From: Pseudopithomyces maydicus
Lineage: Eukaryota > Ascomycota > Dothideomycetes > Pleosporales > Didymosphaeriaceae
NCBI GenBank assembly: GCA_026873275.1
Contig: JANTUC010000003.1
Span: forward strand, 1,798,001-1,862,000
Direction: 5' to 3'
Length of the DNA: 64,000 bases
Positions 31,632 through 42,659 of this stretch are shown here, one piece after another. Positions within the stretch are counted from its first letter, which is position 1, and each line of letters starts with the position of its first letter. The position numbers and the translations under genes were made by a program. The notes under the pieces were generated by a model. That model was not told where the DNA came from and did not search any database. It worked only from the letters and a program-made list of their open reading frames with translations.

Positions 31632-32437
31632 TCACATTACAGCTGTATCTTCGAGCGACATGACAGAGCTAACAAATGCCCCATGGGCGCCAGAAGGTGC
31701 TGCTTCGCGTGGCATTTCTCGGAAAGATGGTACCAGTAGAATCAAACCCTGTAGTATTTTACGGAGTTTCGTGACATCCATAGCTTCGATCAAGTACTAT
31801 CGCATATCTTAGCGTTTTGTAGTTATCTGTGAAAGAAGCAAATGCTAATCTGTGAGCCTAAACGCAAAGTACTTACGTGAATAGGATCCGCAAGCTTTTG
31901 TGTCACTGCCTTCCAGATTTTTTCTTGCGATTCCCATATTATACCATCCCTGTAGCTCTTGTTGTCGTATTTCAGACAATCAAAGATACTGGGTGCTTCC
32001 AGAACAGCCCTGACGCAACGAAGCCATGGTGTTTTACGTAGAACTAGCACTAGCGCTTGTCCAAGGTGCGTCATGATCCAATTTTGTCTTGACATCATAA
32101 GGTCCCGAAGTTCTCCTTCGCTTACGTTATGCTTCAAGGAAAGCTTGGAGGTATTGAATGTTAGACAAGTGATGCGTTTGCCTACATGTGGCAGCGTGAC
32201 AAGCTCCGATAATCGTGATAGACTACGCTCTTCGCAGTTTGTTGGGATATCTTCAACAATCTTCGCAAAAGCCATTGATGCCCCAGCGTTGAAGGAACGG
32301 CTAGTCAAGCGAAAGTGATAGATATCAATGCGTTCACTATTGGAGGAAACCGGGGCCTTCATGACTTCCATATTGTCGAAACCTGGAATGAACCAAGAGC
32401 ATATCATTTCTCCAAGCTCAATCGGCAGAGTTTCCAT
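31632..32437 (-). pseudogene. F-box-like protein, 3' part decayed
   Basis: ATG at 32437 (METLPIELGEMICSWF is an F-box opening), then FRLTSRSFNAGASMAFAKIV and LSRLSELVTLPHVGKRITCL, typical of fungal F-box proteins. Exon 1 (32437-31877) ends at a good donor (gtaagt) in phase 0. The following exon (from 31826) clearly continues the family (LRYAIVLDRSYGCHETP) but only in a phase that does not match, and it shifts frame again before RKILQGLILL. Two separate indels therefore break the gene. F-box proteins normally recruit substrates to SCF ubiquitin ligases; here at most the F-box end could be made. Confidence 0.55.
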
Positions 32438-33878
32438 TGAAAGTATCAGGACAGAGAAAGCCTGATAAGTCTCGCGACTTGTGTGTGTGTGTGTGTGCGT
32501 GTGTGGAGAAACAGGTGGACGTCTGTGCACCATGAACTAGTTTTCTTAGTGACCTACCAGTCTTCAGGGCTTATGACCTAAGCGAGCGAATCACAGCGGA
32601 GAAAATAGACTGAGGCTTGAGTCTGTATCTGCAGAACCGGCAAGCTTACTAATGTAGCTCCTTCCCAGGCGCGCGACACTATCTCTAGTAATTATCTAGG
32701 TAATTATCTGGAAATGCTGCCAACACTAAATGAGGCGGCAGCGAATACTTGGCAACCCAATAGTAGGGCCAGATGCAGGAAAGGTGTAGCAGATATCATC
32801 GCTACGCTTCTGCCAAGATGTGATCACCGCAAGTCCAAGAGAATGACATTTGTTAGTTTTCTGGACTGAACCCAGTTAGCCCACTCTAAATACTACAGCC
32901 ATTAAGGCGCTCTAACCACGTATTTGATGTAATTTGTGTCTCTCTTTATGAAAATACCAAAAATAGTGCTAAAAGTAATCACTGCGTTTTAGCACTCCGT
33001 CTTTGTAGTATTAGGCATGGGCCCAGTGAAAGCATTGTCGATGGTACGATAACGACATTGACGCATAGTTGTCCCTACTAACCGTTAACAGATTGGATGG
33101 CCCACTTATATCGGGCAAAAGTACCGGCCTTGCGGTGCCAAGCCACAGATTCCGACTTATCCGTATTGGCAGCCTTCAATGTCTGACATCGCTGCTAACG
33201 TGGATTTGAAAGGAAGAGATTTGCTCTGCATCGTGATTCAGCTTCATCATAAACTCCCAGCTGTTCTTACTACTTTCCTAATACTGCGGTGTATTAGGCG
33301 CTCGTAAGGTCGAATTTTTGCGCTGATAGGTCCGCATTTCCAGTTTGATTCTATATTGGGCATACATTGAGTGCGTGCCTTCCACGCTATATACTGATAT
33401 CGCTCATAAGCAACTTGTCGCTTCTGGTGAGCGACTGCCAAGCGTTTTTGCATCATAGCCAAGATAGTGGCAAGCAAACTTTGGAGACATGGGCCACTAT
33501 TGATTTTGTTGCCAAGGATCTTGTTTGGTTCACATTTTCCGTAGTACTTAATCCTCACATAGCTCGCTATTGTTACTGAAACATCAAATTCATTCGAGTA
33601 CCTCAGAAACTTCCTATCCTCATTTTTGATAAATCGTGCTGCTTCTCCTCCAGCGCAACTTGTATATAACCATACAGCGTCTTCCAATTCTTCTCAAACT
33701 CTCACCTGCCTCTACGGCTATTGTTAGGGACCGGCGTCTGGGCGGACCCCTCTATTCTGATTCAATGTACAGAATACACCAGTTTCTAACACAATTCGTT
33801 CATGTGGCTGTAGACCACGGGGCAATCTCTAATACGAAATACCGAGAATAAATACTACATCGAAACCCTCCCGCCCAA
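32438..33878. other. Spacer with microsatellite; no supported gene
   Basis: Holds the TG repeat at 32481-32505. A minus-strand frame at 33247-33687 is open but begins with TTG and matches nothing I know. The last ~180 bp are the ENA promoter region. Confidence 0.4.
32481..32505 (+). repeat. TG-repeat microsatellite
   Basis: GT/TG dinucleotide run with one CG interruption. Confidence 0.9.
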
Positions 33879-36800
33879 TTGAGTACAAACAACCAAACGA
33901 TCAGTCATGGGAAGGAAGTCAAAAAACCAACAGAGAGCCATGTCAGCGGCCAGTCCAACCGTCCTTTGTCTCGTCCGGCTCATGGTCTTACCCTCGACCA
34001 AATCGTTAACGAGCTCCAGACCGGCACTTGGTCTGGTCTAGACGACGCTGAGGCAGCACGCCGTATTGACGAATATGGCCCAAACGATATTGGAGCAACG
34101 GAAAGTGCGTCTATCATGCAAATCCTCATCGCTCAAGTCGCCAATGCCATGACGCTTGTTCTCATTCTCGTAAGTGAATATCCCCAATATGTGCTCGTGC
34201 TGGCAGCGGGCTAATCCTGTCGTTCAACTTGCAGGCTATGGCCGTTTCTTTCGGCATTAAGTCATGGATCGAGGGTGGGGTTGTCACCTTCGTAATCTTG
34301 TTGAATGTAGTTGTTGGCTTCTTCCAAGAGTATTCAGCCGAGAAGACCATGGACTCACTTCGTTCTTTGAGCTCTCCAACCGCACGCGTAATAAGAGGAG
34401 GGAAGCAAATGACAGTTCCATCTGCTGAGGTTGTTCCCGGAGATCTAGTCGAGGTAAAGACTGGTGATACAATTCCTGCTGATATGCGAGTCTTTGATGC
34501 TGTGAATTTCGAGACAGATGAAGCTCTTCTGACCGGAGAGTCATTGCCAGTACGCAAAAATGAGGACCAAACATTTGACGACAAGATTGGCCCGGGAGAT
34601 CGCCTCAATGTCGCATACTCTTCTTCTACTGTAACCAAAGGTCGCGCTAAGGGCATCGTCTTCGCAACCGGCATCTTTACCGAGATCGGAGCCATTGCGG
34701 CTCAGCTTCGTGAAAAGGAATCGAAGGTGCGACCAGTTAAGCGAAAGCCGAACGGGAAGGCAAAGCCCCACCGTTATGTTGAAGCGTACACATTGACTTT
34801 CACAGATGCGATCGGCCGCTTCCTAGGCTTGAACGTTGGAACGCCTCTGCAGAGAAAGCTCTCCAAACTTGCCATGCTTCTCTTTGGTATAGCTGTTGTT
34901 TGCGCTATTATTGTCCTGGCTGCGAACAAATTCAGTGGACGTCAAGAAGTTGTCATATATGCCGTCGCAACTGGGCTGTCTATGATCCCTGCCAGCCTCG
35001 TTGTAGTACTTACTATCACCATGGCCGCCGGTACTAAAAGTATGGTCAAGCGAAACGTCGTAGTCCGAAACCTTAAATCCCTCGAGGCTCTCAGTGGTGT
35101 CACTGATATTTGCTCCGATAAGACTGGCACTTTGACTCAAGGCAGGATGATTGCCCGTGGAGCGTGGATTCCCAGCGCCGGGACATACACAATCGAGAAT
35201 TCCACCTCTCCTCAGGATCCGACAGTCGGCGATGTTCGTTCCAGTCAGGATTCTCCTTACAACATGAACATGACAGCTGGCGGGGATACCTGCGGCCATG
35301 TGGTGCCTCCTCACGATCTGGTGTCGCACAATCGTGACAGTCTCAAGCAATTCCTGGATGTCGCCTCGTTGGCCAACCTTGCTGCCGTTAAGAAGAAGGA
35401 TGACGGTGAATGGGAGGCCCATGGTGACCCCACTGAGATTGCTATCCAAGTTTTTGCAGCCCGTTTCGGCATGGACCGCAGCCGCCTTGTTGGAAGGGGG
35501 GCCGAGTGGGAAGACTTGGTTGAGCTGCCATTTGATTCCGATGTTAAGCGTATGTCTGTCATAATGCGCAACACCGCGAGCGGTGCTTCATTCGTCTTTA
35601 CCAAAGGTGCTGTCGAACGCGTCGTCGAGGCATGTAATGCATACATACCCAATGGTTCGGATGAGTTGGTGGACATTGTCGATTTCCGCAACGAGATCCT
35701 ACGCAACATGGAAGCGTTGGCAGCAATGGGTCTTCGTGTCTTGGCTCTTGCTAGCAGGAAGTACAATGAGCAAGTAGAGAAGGGCGCTGAAGTCGACCGT
35801 GCCACTGTCGAGAGCGACCTCGTATTCCGCGGCCTGATAGGCTTGTACGATCCACCTCGCCCCGAGTCCGCTTCAGCTGTCCTTCAATGTCAACAGGCTG
35901 GAATTGAGGTACACATGCTTACTGGCGATCACCCCGAAACAGCTAAAGCTATCGCTATTGAAGTTGGCATCTTGCCCTCAAAAGAACGCATGAAGTGCAT
36001 TGCTCAGGACGTACTGCAATCGCTGGTCATGACCGCTGCTCAGTTTGATGGTCTGTCCGATGAACAAGTGGACGCATTACCTGTTTTGCCTTTGGTCATT
36101 GCTCGATGTGCTCCTAGCACTAAAGTCCGTATGATTGAAGCTCTGCATCGTCGAGACCGGTTTTGTGCTATGGTACGTAGCTATTCGCGTTTGAGAGTCT
36201 ACCGCTTTTCACAAGTGCTAACACTTTATTGCAGACCGGTGATGGTGTGAACGATTCCCCCTCGCTCAAGCGCGCCAATGTCGGCATCGCCATGGGCCAG
36301 TCTGGCTCTGATGTTGCCAAAGTGAGTACTCTCATTCTATGGCGTGAGTGGTGGTTTTCCTTACCATCATTTAGGATGCGTCCGATATCGTGTTGACTGA
36401 CGACAACTTCGCTTCTATTCTTGCCGCAATCGAGGAAGGACGGCGAATTTTCGACAACATCCAGAAATTTGTCCTCCACGTGCTTGCTGAAAATGTTGCA
36501 CAGGCTGGTTAGTCAATACCGTCGACATGTCAAACGGGACTTCAGCTGATTGTACTCGAAAATAGGAACACTGCTTGTTGGTTTGGCTTTTAAGGATTCA
36601 ACTGGTCTGTCAGTTTTTCCCCTTGCCCCCGTGCAAGTTGTCTGGATCATCATGGCCACAAGTGGTTTGCCAGATATGGGCCTTGGATTCGAAAGAGCAG
36701 TACCGGGGATTTTAAATCGCCCACCGCAATCCCTTAAAGCCGGCATCTTCACTATGGAGTTTCTTGTCGACATGGTCGTATACGGACTCTGGATCACTGC

Positions 36801-37353
36801 TCTTTGCCTCTCTAGCTTCACTCTCGTGGTGTATGGGTTCGGCAATGGCGACCTTGGAGAAAATTGCAACGATAAGTACAGCGAATCGTGCGCTCTTGTA
36901 TTCCGCGCACGTGCCACCACATTTGCGTGCCTTACGTGGTTTGCGCTATTCCTTGCGTGGGAGATGATTGACCTCCGCCGCTCCTTCTTCCGCATGCAGC
37001 CCGGGTCCAAGCGCTACCTCACGCAGTTTCTCTTTGATATTTGGCGCAACAAATTCTTGTTTTGGGCCGTCATGATCGGCTTTGTGACGCTCTTTCCCGT
37101 TATATACATTCCGGTCATCAACACAGTTGTCTTTAAGCATGCGCCCATCTCGTGGGAATGGGGCATTGTCTTTGTGTCCGCTGCACTGTTCTTTCTTGGC
37201 GTCGAAACGTGGAAGTTTGCTAAACGCGTTTACTTCCGTCGCAAAGGGAATGGAAGTGTGGAGAAATCGTCGACCAAAGGGCAACTCGAGATTCAAGATC
37301 GCATTTTCGAGAAGTACTACAGCACAGATCTAGAGGCCGGGGATTCGGTTTAA
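33879..37353 (+). CDS. ENA1-like: P-type Na+/Li+-exporting ATPase (ENA type, P2D)
   Basis: Exons 33879-34169, 34235-36172, 36235-36321, 36375-36507 and 36566-37353 join in phase (~1,078 aa), the normal ENA length; introns are 53-65 bp. The N-terminus has RPLSRPAHGLTLDQIV. TGESLPV (actuator), CSDKTGTLTQG (phosphorylated Asp), MLTGDHPETA and TGDGVNDSPSLKRANVG (hinge) are all intact, with membrane segments such as AMTLVLIL and AVVCAIIVLAANKF. The enzyme exports Na+, Li+ or K+ across the plasma membrane at high salt or alkaline pH. Oddity: the frame begins at a TTG and contains no upstream ATG. An ATG at 33907 is one base out of frame; adding one G to its GGG would give MGKEVKKPTES, a typical ENA start. 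See findings. Confidence 0.9.
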
Positions 37354-39656
37354 AAGAAGGGGTCTCAGGCCATAGCGGACAACCTTCTTTGGTGGTCACC
37401 TCAAGAGTGGAGGGAAGCAAGTTACAAATGGAAATTTAACTTTCGCTGTCAAATTGAAGGATATGCATGATTAACGCTATGCAGTTTAGGGGAAGTAGGG
37501 TGACATTGTGCGGAAGGGTTTATTTTCCCGGGCATGGTTTTTCCTTTAAGTACTATCATGCCCCGTCATTGGAGAAGAAAATGTTTTGGAGATACACGAA
37601 GTTAAAAATGAAAAACAGAACAAAAATTGTCTATCTAAGCCTCCACGACAATTTTCTCGCTATAATTCAAGATTGAAGTCACCTCATCAAGGCACCTCAA
37701 ATCCGGTGTCTATTATTAAAGAGAAACATGTAGCAGCGCTCAGAGATCATTGCTGGTCAATCTTTGTGGAATACACAACAATGCGAACACAGAGGGGCGG
37801 CTTGGCAAGCGTGCACACGGTTACTGCCAACATCCAGTATGTTCCTTTCAACGTCACCACGCATGATTGTGTGTTAGCTGGCATGGCTTTTAGGAGTTGA
37901 GCTCCGCTTCTATACTAGCCTTTCATGCCCATAACCGTATTCTTCCTCATGAGACTCGGCAATTTGATCGCTAGGCAATGTGATGGCACGATCGAGTGAA
38001 TATGGCATACCCCTATGTCTTCCGCGGATCATCATGGCGCAGATGACGAGCTTGCCGAAGGTCGAGAAATGGCCGCACAGCTTGAGCCAGTCTTTACCCT
38101 TTACGCTCTCGACATCGTCGCACAGAGGTATTGCAGAATCTCACATTTTCCTGCTGATTGACTTTGCGAAACCTGTACATCATTGGGTCACACAACCCTC
38201 ATCCATCGCACAATCTGCACTTATCCGATATTGTATAACGCGGAGCGATATTGTCCAAATCTTCAAAATATGGCCTCGTCACACCACGGGGGACTGGTTC
38301 ATGATTGACGAATGAGGTTAGAGTGTCGCGACAGAGTTGCGACCGGTGTGAATGACACACACGTTGCACATGGTGCGGATGCGAGAGATTGTCGTTATTG
38401 CAGTGGAACGTAGAAGGAATGTAGAGGTTGACTGGAGAATTGCGGTCTTGCGGCGCTTGGATAGTTGCTTGGATAGTGGCTTGCAACTGGAAGGTTCGCT
38501 GCTGGACAGTCAAGATCGAAGACCCAAGGAGTGAGCGGGGTTGGTCATTGATGTGGCTAGTAAGTGTGATAAGTGTGGCTAACCATTTACTTTACTAAAT
38601 GCTTCGGAATTGGATCCTCGCGTTCCGATCTTCCGCCTGCTGCAGACGCAGCAGCCACAAGCTTGGCTCATGGAATCAAATAAGTTATTTACATCACTGA
38701 AAATTACAGGCTCTCTCGACGTAAGGTTCGCTTACAGTCTCGCCAGCTTACTAGCGTTCGGTACCACAGACGCTTAGATTGTGGTCAGAAAACATAAGAA
38801 ATGCAATGCTATACTGCGCTAGCCGCAATCAGCGATCGCCTCGGCTGGAAGTCTGATCGACGTCGTGCATCTGCACGAACTTGCACGTCACAGCGCGCAC
38901 AGGGCTAACAGCGACTTCCTAGTAAAGTCGCGAGGTGTAGACGATTGAATAGCATCCCTTGGGCAGTTTTATAACTGGCGATAGTGCAAGTGTGGTGCTG
39001 TAACGAGAGAAGTTAGCTCTGTAGCGAAAAGAGACTCTGTGCGAGCGGCACGCGTATATCGAAGTGAGCGTGTATTTTTTGTGTGCAAACGTCTTGAGGT
39101 GCTTAGTAGATGCTATAGCATCTTATTTACATAAAGCTACAGCAATCCAACATTTGCGCATGGAGTTGAGTGTACTTGATGTGGAAGTAATTGTGGTGTT
39201 TTTCTGCACGGCGGGTTTCTCGGCACGCGTGGGGGATAGTAATTCGAATGCATCAGCCGGGACGCTAGAATATCTTGCTGACGAATTCAGAAGTATGGAG
39301 ACTATGCAGTCGGATAATGCGCGATTTCCGGAAGGCTGGATGGGAGACAGTGTTGCACAGTTCACTACCTTGCTCGAGGAGGATGATGGAGATGAAAACG
39401 TACTTAGGTGACCGCGCAGATGTGTCCACTGATGCTGAACCTTTAGAAACTAGAGCTCATCAGCCTGTTCGTCTCTTGTGAGAGTTAATTGTGGATTTCG
39501 ACGTAAGCAATAAAGCAGAAGCCTAGGTCCTGGTATCGTACACGAAGGGTTAAGTGTGAAATTAAAAAGGGTTGAGGGCATGGGGCACTGATGTTGCTAT
39601 GTCGACGAATCCTTGGAATCGGCTCAGCGGCTAGATACACAAGCCTATCGAGTTCA
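37354..39656. other. No supported gene
   Basis: Several short frames on both strands, none with introns or motifs. 39158-39411 (from MELSVLDVEVIVVFF to EEDDGDENVLR) looks mildly coding and could belong with the fragment at 39657, but I cannot join them. Confidence 0.4.
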
Positions 39657-40002
39657 AGGACTGTGCTGCACGCAGGATCATCACGATGCATATCTGGCCG
39701 GTGCCCGAACCTTCGCCAGTTGCCGAACCAACTCGTTTTATGGAAGTCCTTCCCAAGAAAGACCCAACCAAGAAGTCTGAGCAAGCTGCCGAAGCCGCGG
39801 CTACAATGCCTCCTCCACAACCCCAACCTCCGATTAGCGGTCCTCCACACCTATGCTCGATAGTCCCTCTCCGTTCCCGCCACTGTCACCAATGGTCCAA
39901 GCTATAGCACCAAACATGCGGCCTTCCAAGAAGAAATCTGAGACTATCTCCGTTGGTGATCTGGGCGGCACGAGGAGGAATTGCTCGAAGTTGGCCGCTT
40001 AG
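39657..40002 (+). pseudogene. Fragment of an unknown Pro/Lys-rich gene with a frameshift
   Basis: Frame one encodes MHIWPVPEPSPVAEPTRFME, VLPKKDPTKKSEQAAEAAAT and a Pro-rich stretch. The register then changes by one base near 39846, after which PMLDSPSPFPPLSPMVQ and KKKSETISVGDLGG continue to a stop at 40000. The two halves read as one low-complexity protein if a base is missing in CCTCCACACC. Family unknown; I see no start or introns. Confidence 0.4.
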
Positions 40003-40186
40003 AACGAGTGTGAAAGGTAAAAAATCCGAGAGCCTATCTAATTAGTCTGGTAATCTTGGCTGTAGAAGCGAGCAAAATCAGATTTCGCATTTGCGCCTCG
40101 TACGATGATAGGTACTTGAAGGGTACTTTGAGAAGTGGTATCTCTGAGTTGATCTGTCAGCATGTGGTGGCAGCTGAGGTGGCAAA

Positions 40187-40240
40187 GTGCCACCTACAGC
40201 AGGGAGGATGGCCGAGCCACACCGGCCACAGGGTTGCGTT
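40187..40240 (+). repeat. Copy H of the GC-rich dispersed repeat
   Basis: GCAGGGAGGATGGCCGAGCC, then ACACCGGCC and a GTTGCGTTGATGGCGAT tail like copies A and F. Confidence 0.55.
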
Positions 40241-40666
40241 GATGGCGATATTTCATCGATTTGGTGAAGAATGGCAGGAAGGCTCCTTACAAAGATGACT
40301 GACGGTTATACGTAAGGGTAGAAGTTGTTGGTACGAGATGTGGTAAGAGCTTGTATAGGCTCCCTGGTATGCACTGCATTCGTACTAGAGAGCCACATTA
40401 GGACCCACTGTCAGACCCACTGCGGGAGCCAAAAATGGTTCGTGAGGATCAGAATAAGCGCCCTGACTGCAACGGCTATGTGGTATGGTTCCCTAGAGTT
40501 TTTGTGTCCAGTGTAGTCTTGGCGGAGCGTCTGATCACGTGATATGACGATCAAACAGGTTACGCCTTATCGTCTATCAGTACAACAGAGTCACAGCCTC
40601 CAACTACTTTTTCCACCTCGCCAACAGGTTATGCATTTGTTAGCGTCAGAATTACTCGCGACCACC

Positions 40667-41300
40667 ATGGCTCTTTTCCGTCAGGCTGGCAACTGGATCG
40701 TCCAACATCCGTTTAAATCCGCTGCAGTTGTAATTGCCCTAACTTTACTTGCTGTGGCTACAGTTGCTGTACTTGTACTTGCTACGATTGTAATTGCTGC
40801 AATCGTCTTTGCTGCGCCTATTACCATACCTGCAGCCTCGGTCGTGCTAGGCCTTGCAGGATTCACGGGCGTGGGTATCGCGGGTATTACTGCTTGTATG
40901 TGAATATCTCCCTGACGTACAGCACTAAGTCTGCTAAAATTCTCTGTACAAAGCTCCTGCTGCTGCTATTTTCTTACCAGGCGTAGGGCATGTATTCGCT
41001 AGAATTACATTTACCGTACTTGAGAGTGCGGGTGCTAGGGGTGCTATCATTGTTGTCAATGCTGTCGCTCGTGGAATTGCCGCCGTTATAACTACAACTG
41101 GTGCAGCTATTTCATCTCATGTCCAGACCAAGTACGACTGTGAATGCGAGGGTCAAGACGGTGTTGGATACAAAGACCAAGAAGATAAACAGTGTGAGAC
41201 ATCAGATAGGGGGAGACACCAAGGCAAAAATGACATCCAGGAGACAGAAGGCAACAAGAAAAAGCAAGCAAAGCTTAATTGCGGTAAGCTTCTCTACTAG
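40667..41300 (+). CDS. Small membrane protein resembling the IFI6/IFI27 (ISG12) family
   Basis: Exons 40667-40895 and 40981-41300, in phase, 182 aa; the 85-bp intron has gtatgt/accag ends. ATG in good context (accaccATGg). Residues ~17-75 are very hydrophobic (VVIALTLLAVATVAVLVLAT). VLGLAGFTGVGIAG and, after the intron, VFARITFTVLESAGARGA resemble the Gly/Ala-rich repeat of IFI6/27-type proteins, which also occur in fungi. The C-terminus is charged and Cys-containing (YDCECEGQD). The family assignment is inference from composition and motif spacing. A second good donor (GCGGTAAGC) eleven bases before the stop could alter the last residues. Confidence 0.5.
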
Positions 41301-41740
41301 AGTGGCCTAACTCAGCGTACGATCCAATCAAGCAGTTCACGAATTCGGTTTCTTGAGGAATATGGTGGAAGTTTCTTGCCTCTTGGAACATCACAGTGGT
41401 AGCTCCAATAGATTCCGGAGTGGTCAGACTCCGAAATGATTTGCCAAAAAGACCATCGCCACTCTTGCAACTACAGCACACTGCAATTCAGAGTTATAGA
41501 TCCTCAAAAGCCATGTGGCATGTCTGGATTGGCTAGGACTGATCTACGCGCAGTGCGGGGTATATGCTACTCGCTCACACCCGTGTAATATTGCAGCATT
41601 GCCATACTGTTCAACACCAAATGCAACCATCTCATCACAACTCCTACGTGATCTAGCTCTGCATCAACAATTTCAATTGAGGCGGATGATCAATCAGGCT
41701 TAAGGCATTACCATTAGTGTCTTGATCCGCACATTCAAGG

Positions 41741-41980
41741 ATGGTCTACCCACCTACTCTTCCTAGTCTCAGTACCTTTATGCGGCAAGTCTTGCGACCT
41801 ATTGAGTGTCCTATCTGTCAAGAAAATTTCGGTGCAGAGCTTCAGTTAGACTCGAATCCCGAAATTTCAACTTTGTCGGGTATTTCGAGCCGGAACACAG
41901 TCGTTGAAACGCCCTGCAATCACCAGTTCCATCGTGGTTGTCTGTTGGCTTGGGTACTAGGTCAGCGCAATCAGCACTGA
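41741..41980 (+). pseudogene. RING finger protein, truncated inside the RING
   Basis: ATG at 41741. IECPICQENFG is followed by VVETPCNHQFHRGCLLAW, the first six zinc ligands of a RING-H2 (C-x2-C, C-x-H-x2-H-x2-C). The frame then ends QRNQH-stop. The stop TGA stands where the seventh ligand would be expected (CP in CPxC), and no CPxC is found further on in any frame. As read, the RING cannot fold completely, so E3 ligase activity is unlikely. Confidence 0.5.
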
Positions 41981-42659
41981 CCGGAAGCTTTCTCCAGTCT
42001 CTCTTACCGTATTAGAATCGATGCATCTCTATGAAAGGGCAATTGTTTCACCTCACATGAGCGTGTTATGCTTCGCTTGTCTTTGCCTTATGGTAGACGT
42101 TGGTTGAGGTGTTTCCACCGTGCGTGTTAGGCAGGCATGCCTCTCCGCACAGCTGACCCTGCCTGCTGGAAGTGCCCACTATCAGAGACCTGCAGCGCTG
42201 GAATATCTTGCAGCTGGAAGAAAAGTCACATCCTTCTCGATGCAGTGTGCAGCTCCCCACATCAAGTGTGACGTCTCGGTTGAGTTTTGGAGCTTGTGCG
42301 TCTCCACTGCACAGCCATGGCGACTCCGGAGTCGATCGAGTGACTCCAGGCCAGGGCGCCTGCAGAAAAATTCCGTTACAGAAAGATAAGCGAAGCTACT
42401 AGCCCCGGCAAAATCCACCCTAGATATCATACATGTGAAGGTGAAGTAGGGATCTAGCTGATCAACGTGTTGTCTTATCTAAAGTAGTAATTAGATTAAC
42501 TTAGACGTCCGCCTGTGCCCAGATAGAGCCGCACAGATACCGAGCGTTTTGCCAAACTAGGATTGGATACTGCCACGATCAGCCGGAAGGATTCGCGCCA
42601 TGCCTCCCCAGGGAGATCAAGGGATGAATCGTGAAGCATCATATACTCGGCTTTCATCG
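41981..42659. other. No gene seen
   Basis: 3' flank of the giant gene. No conserved frame or repeat. Confidence 0.45.

Noticed and set aside
33247..33687. 146-codon minus-strand frame
   Set aside because: Begins with TTG, has no introns joining it to neighbours, and no family was recognised.
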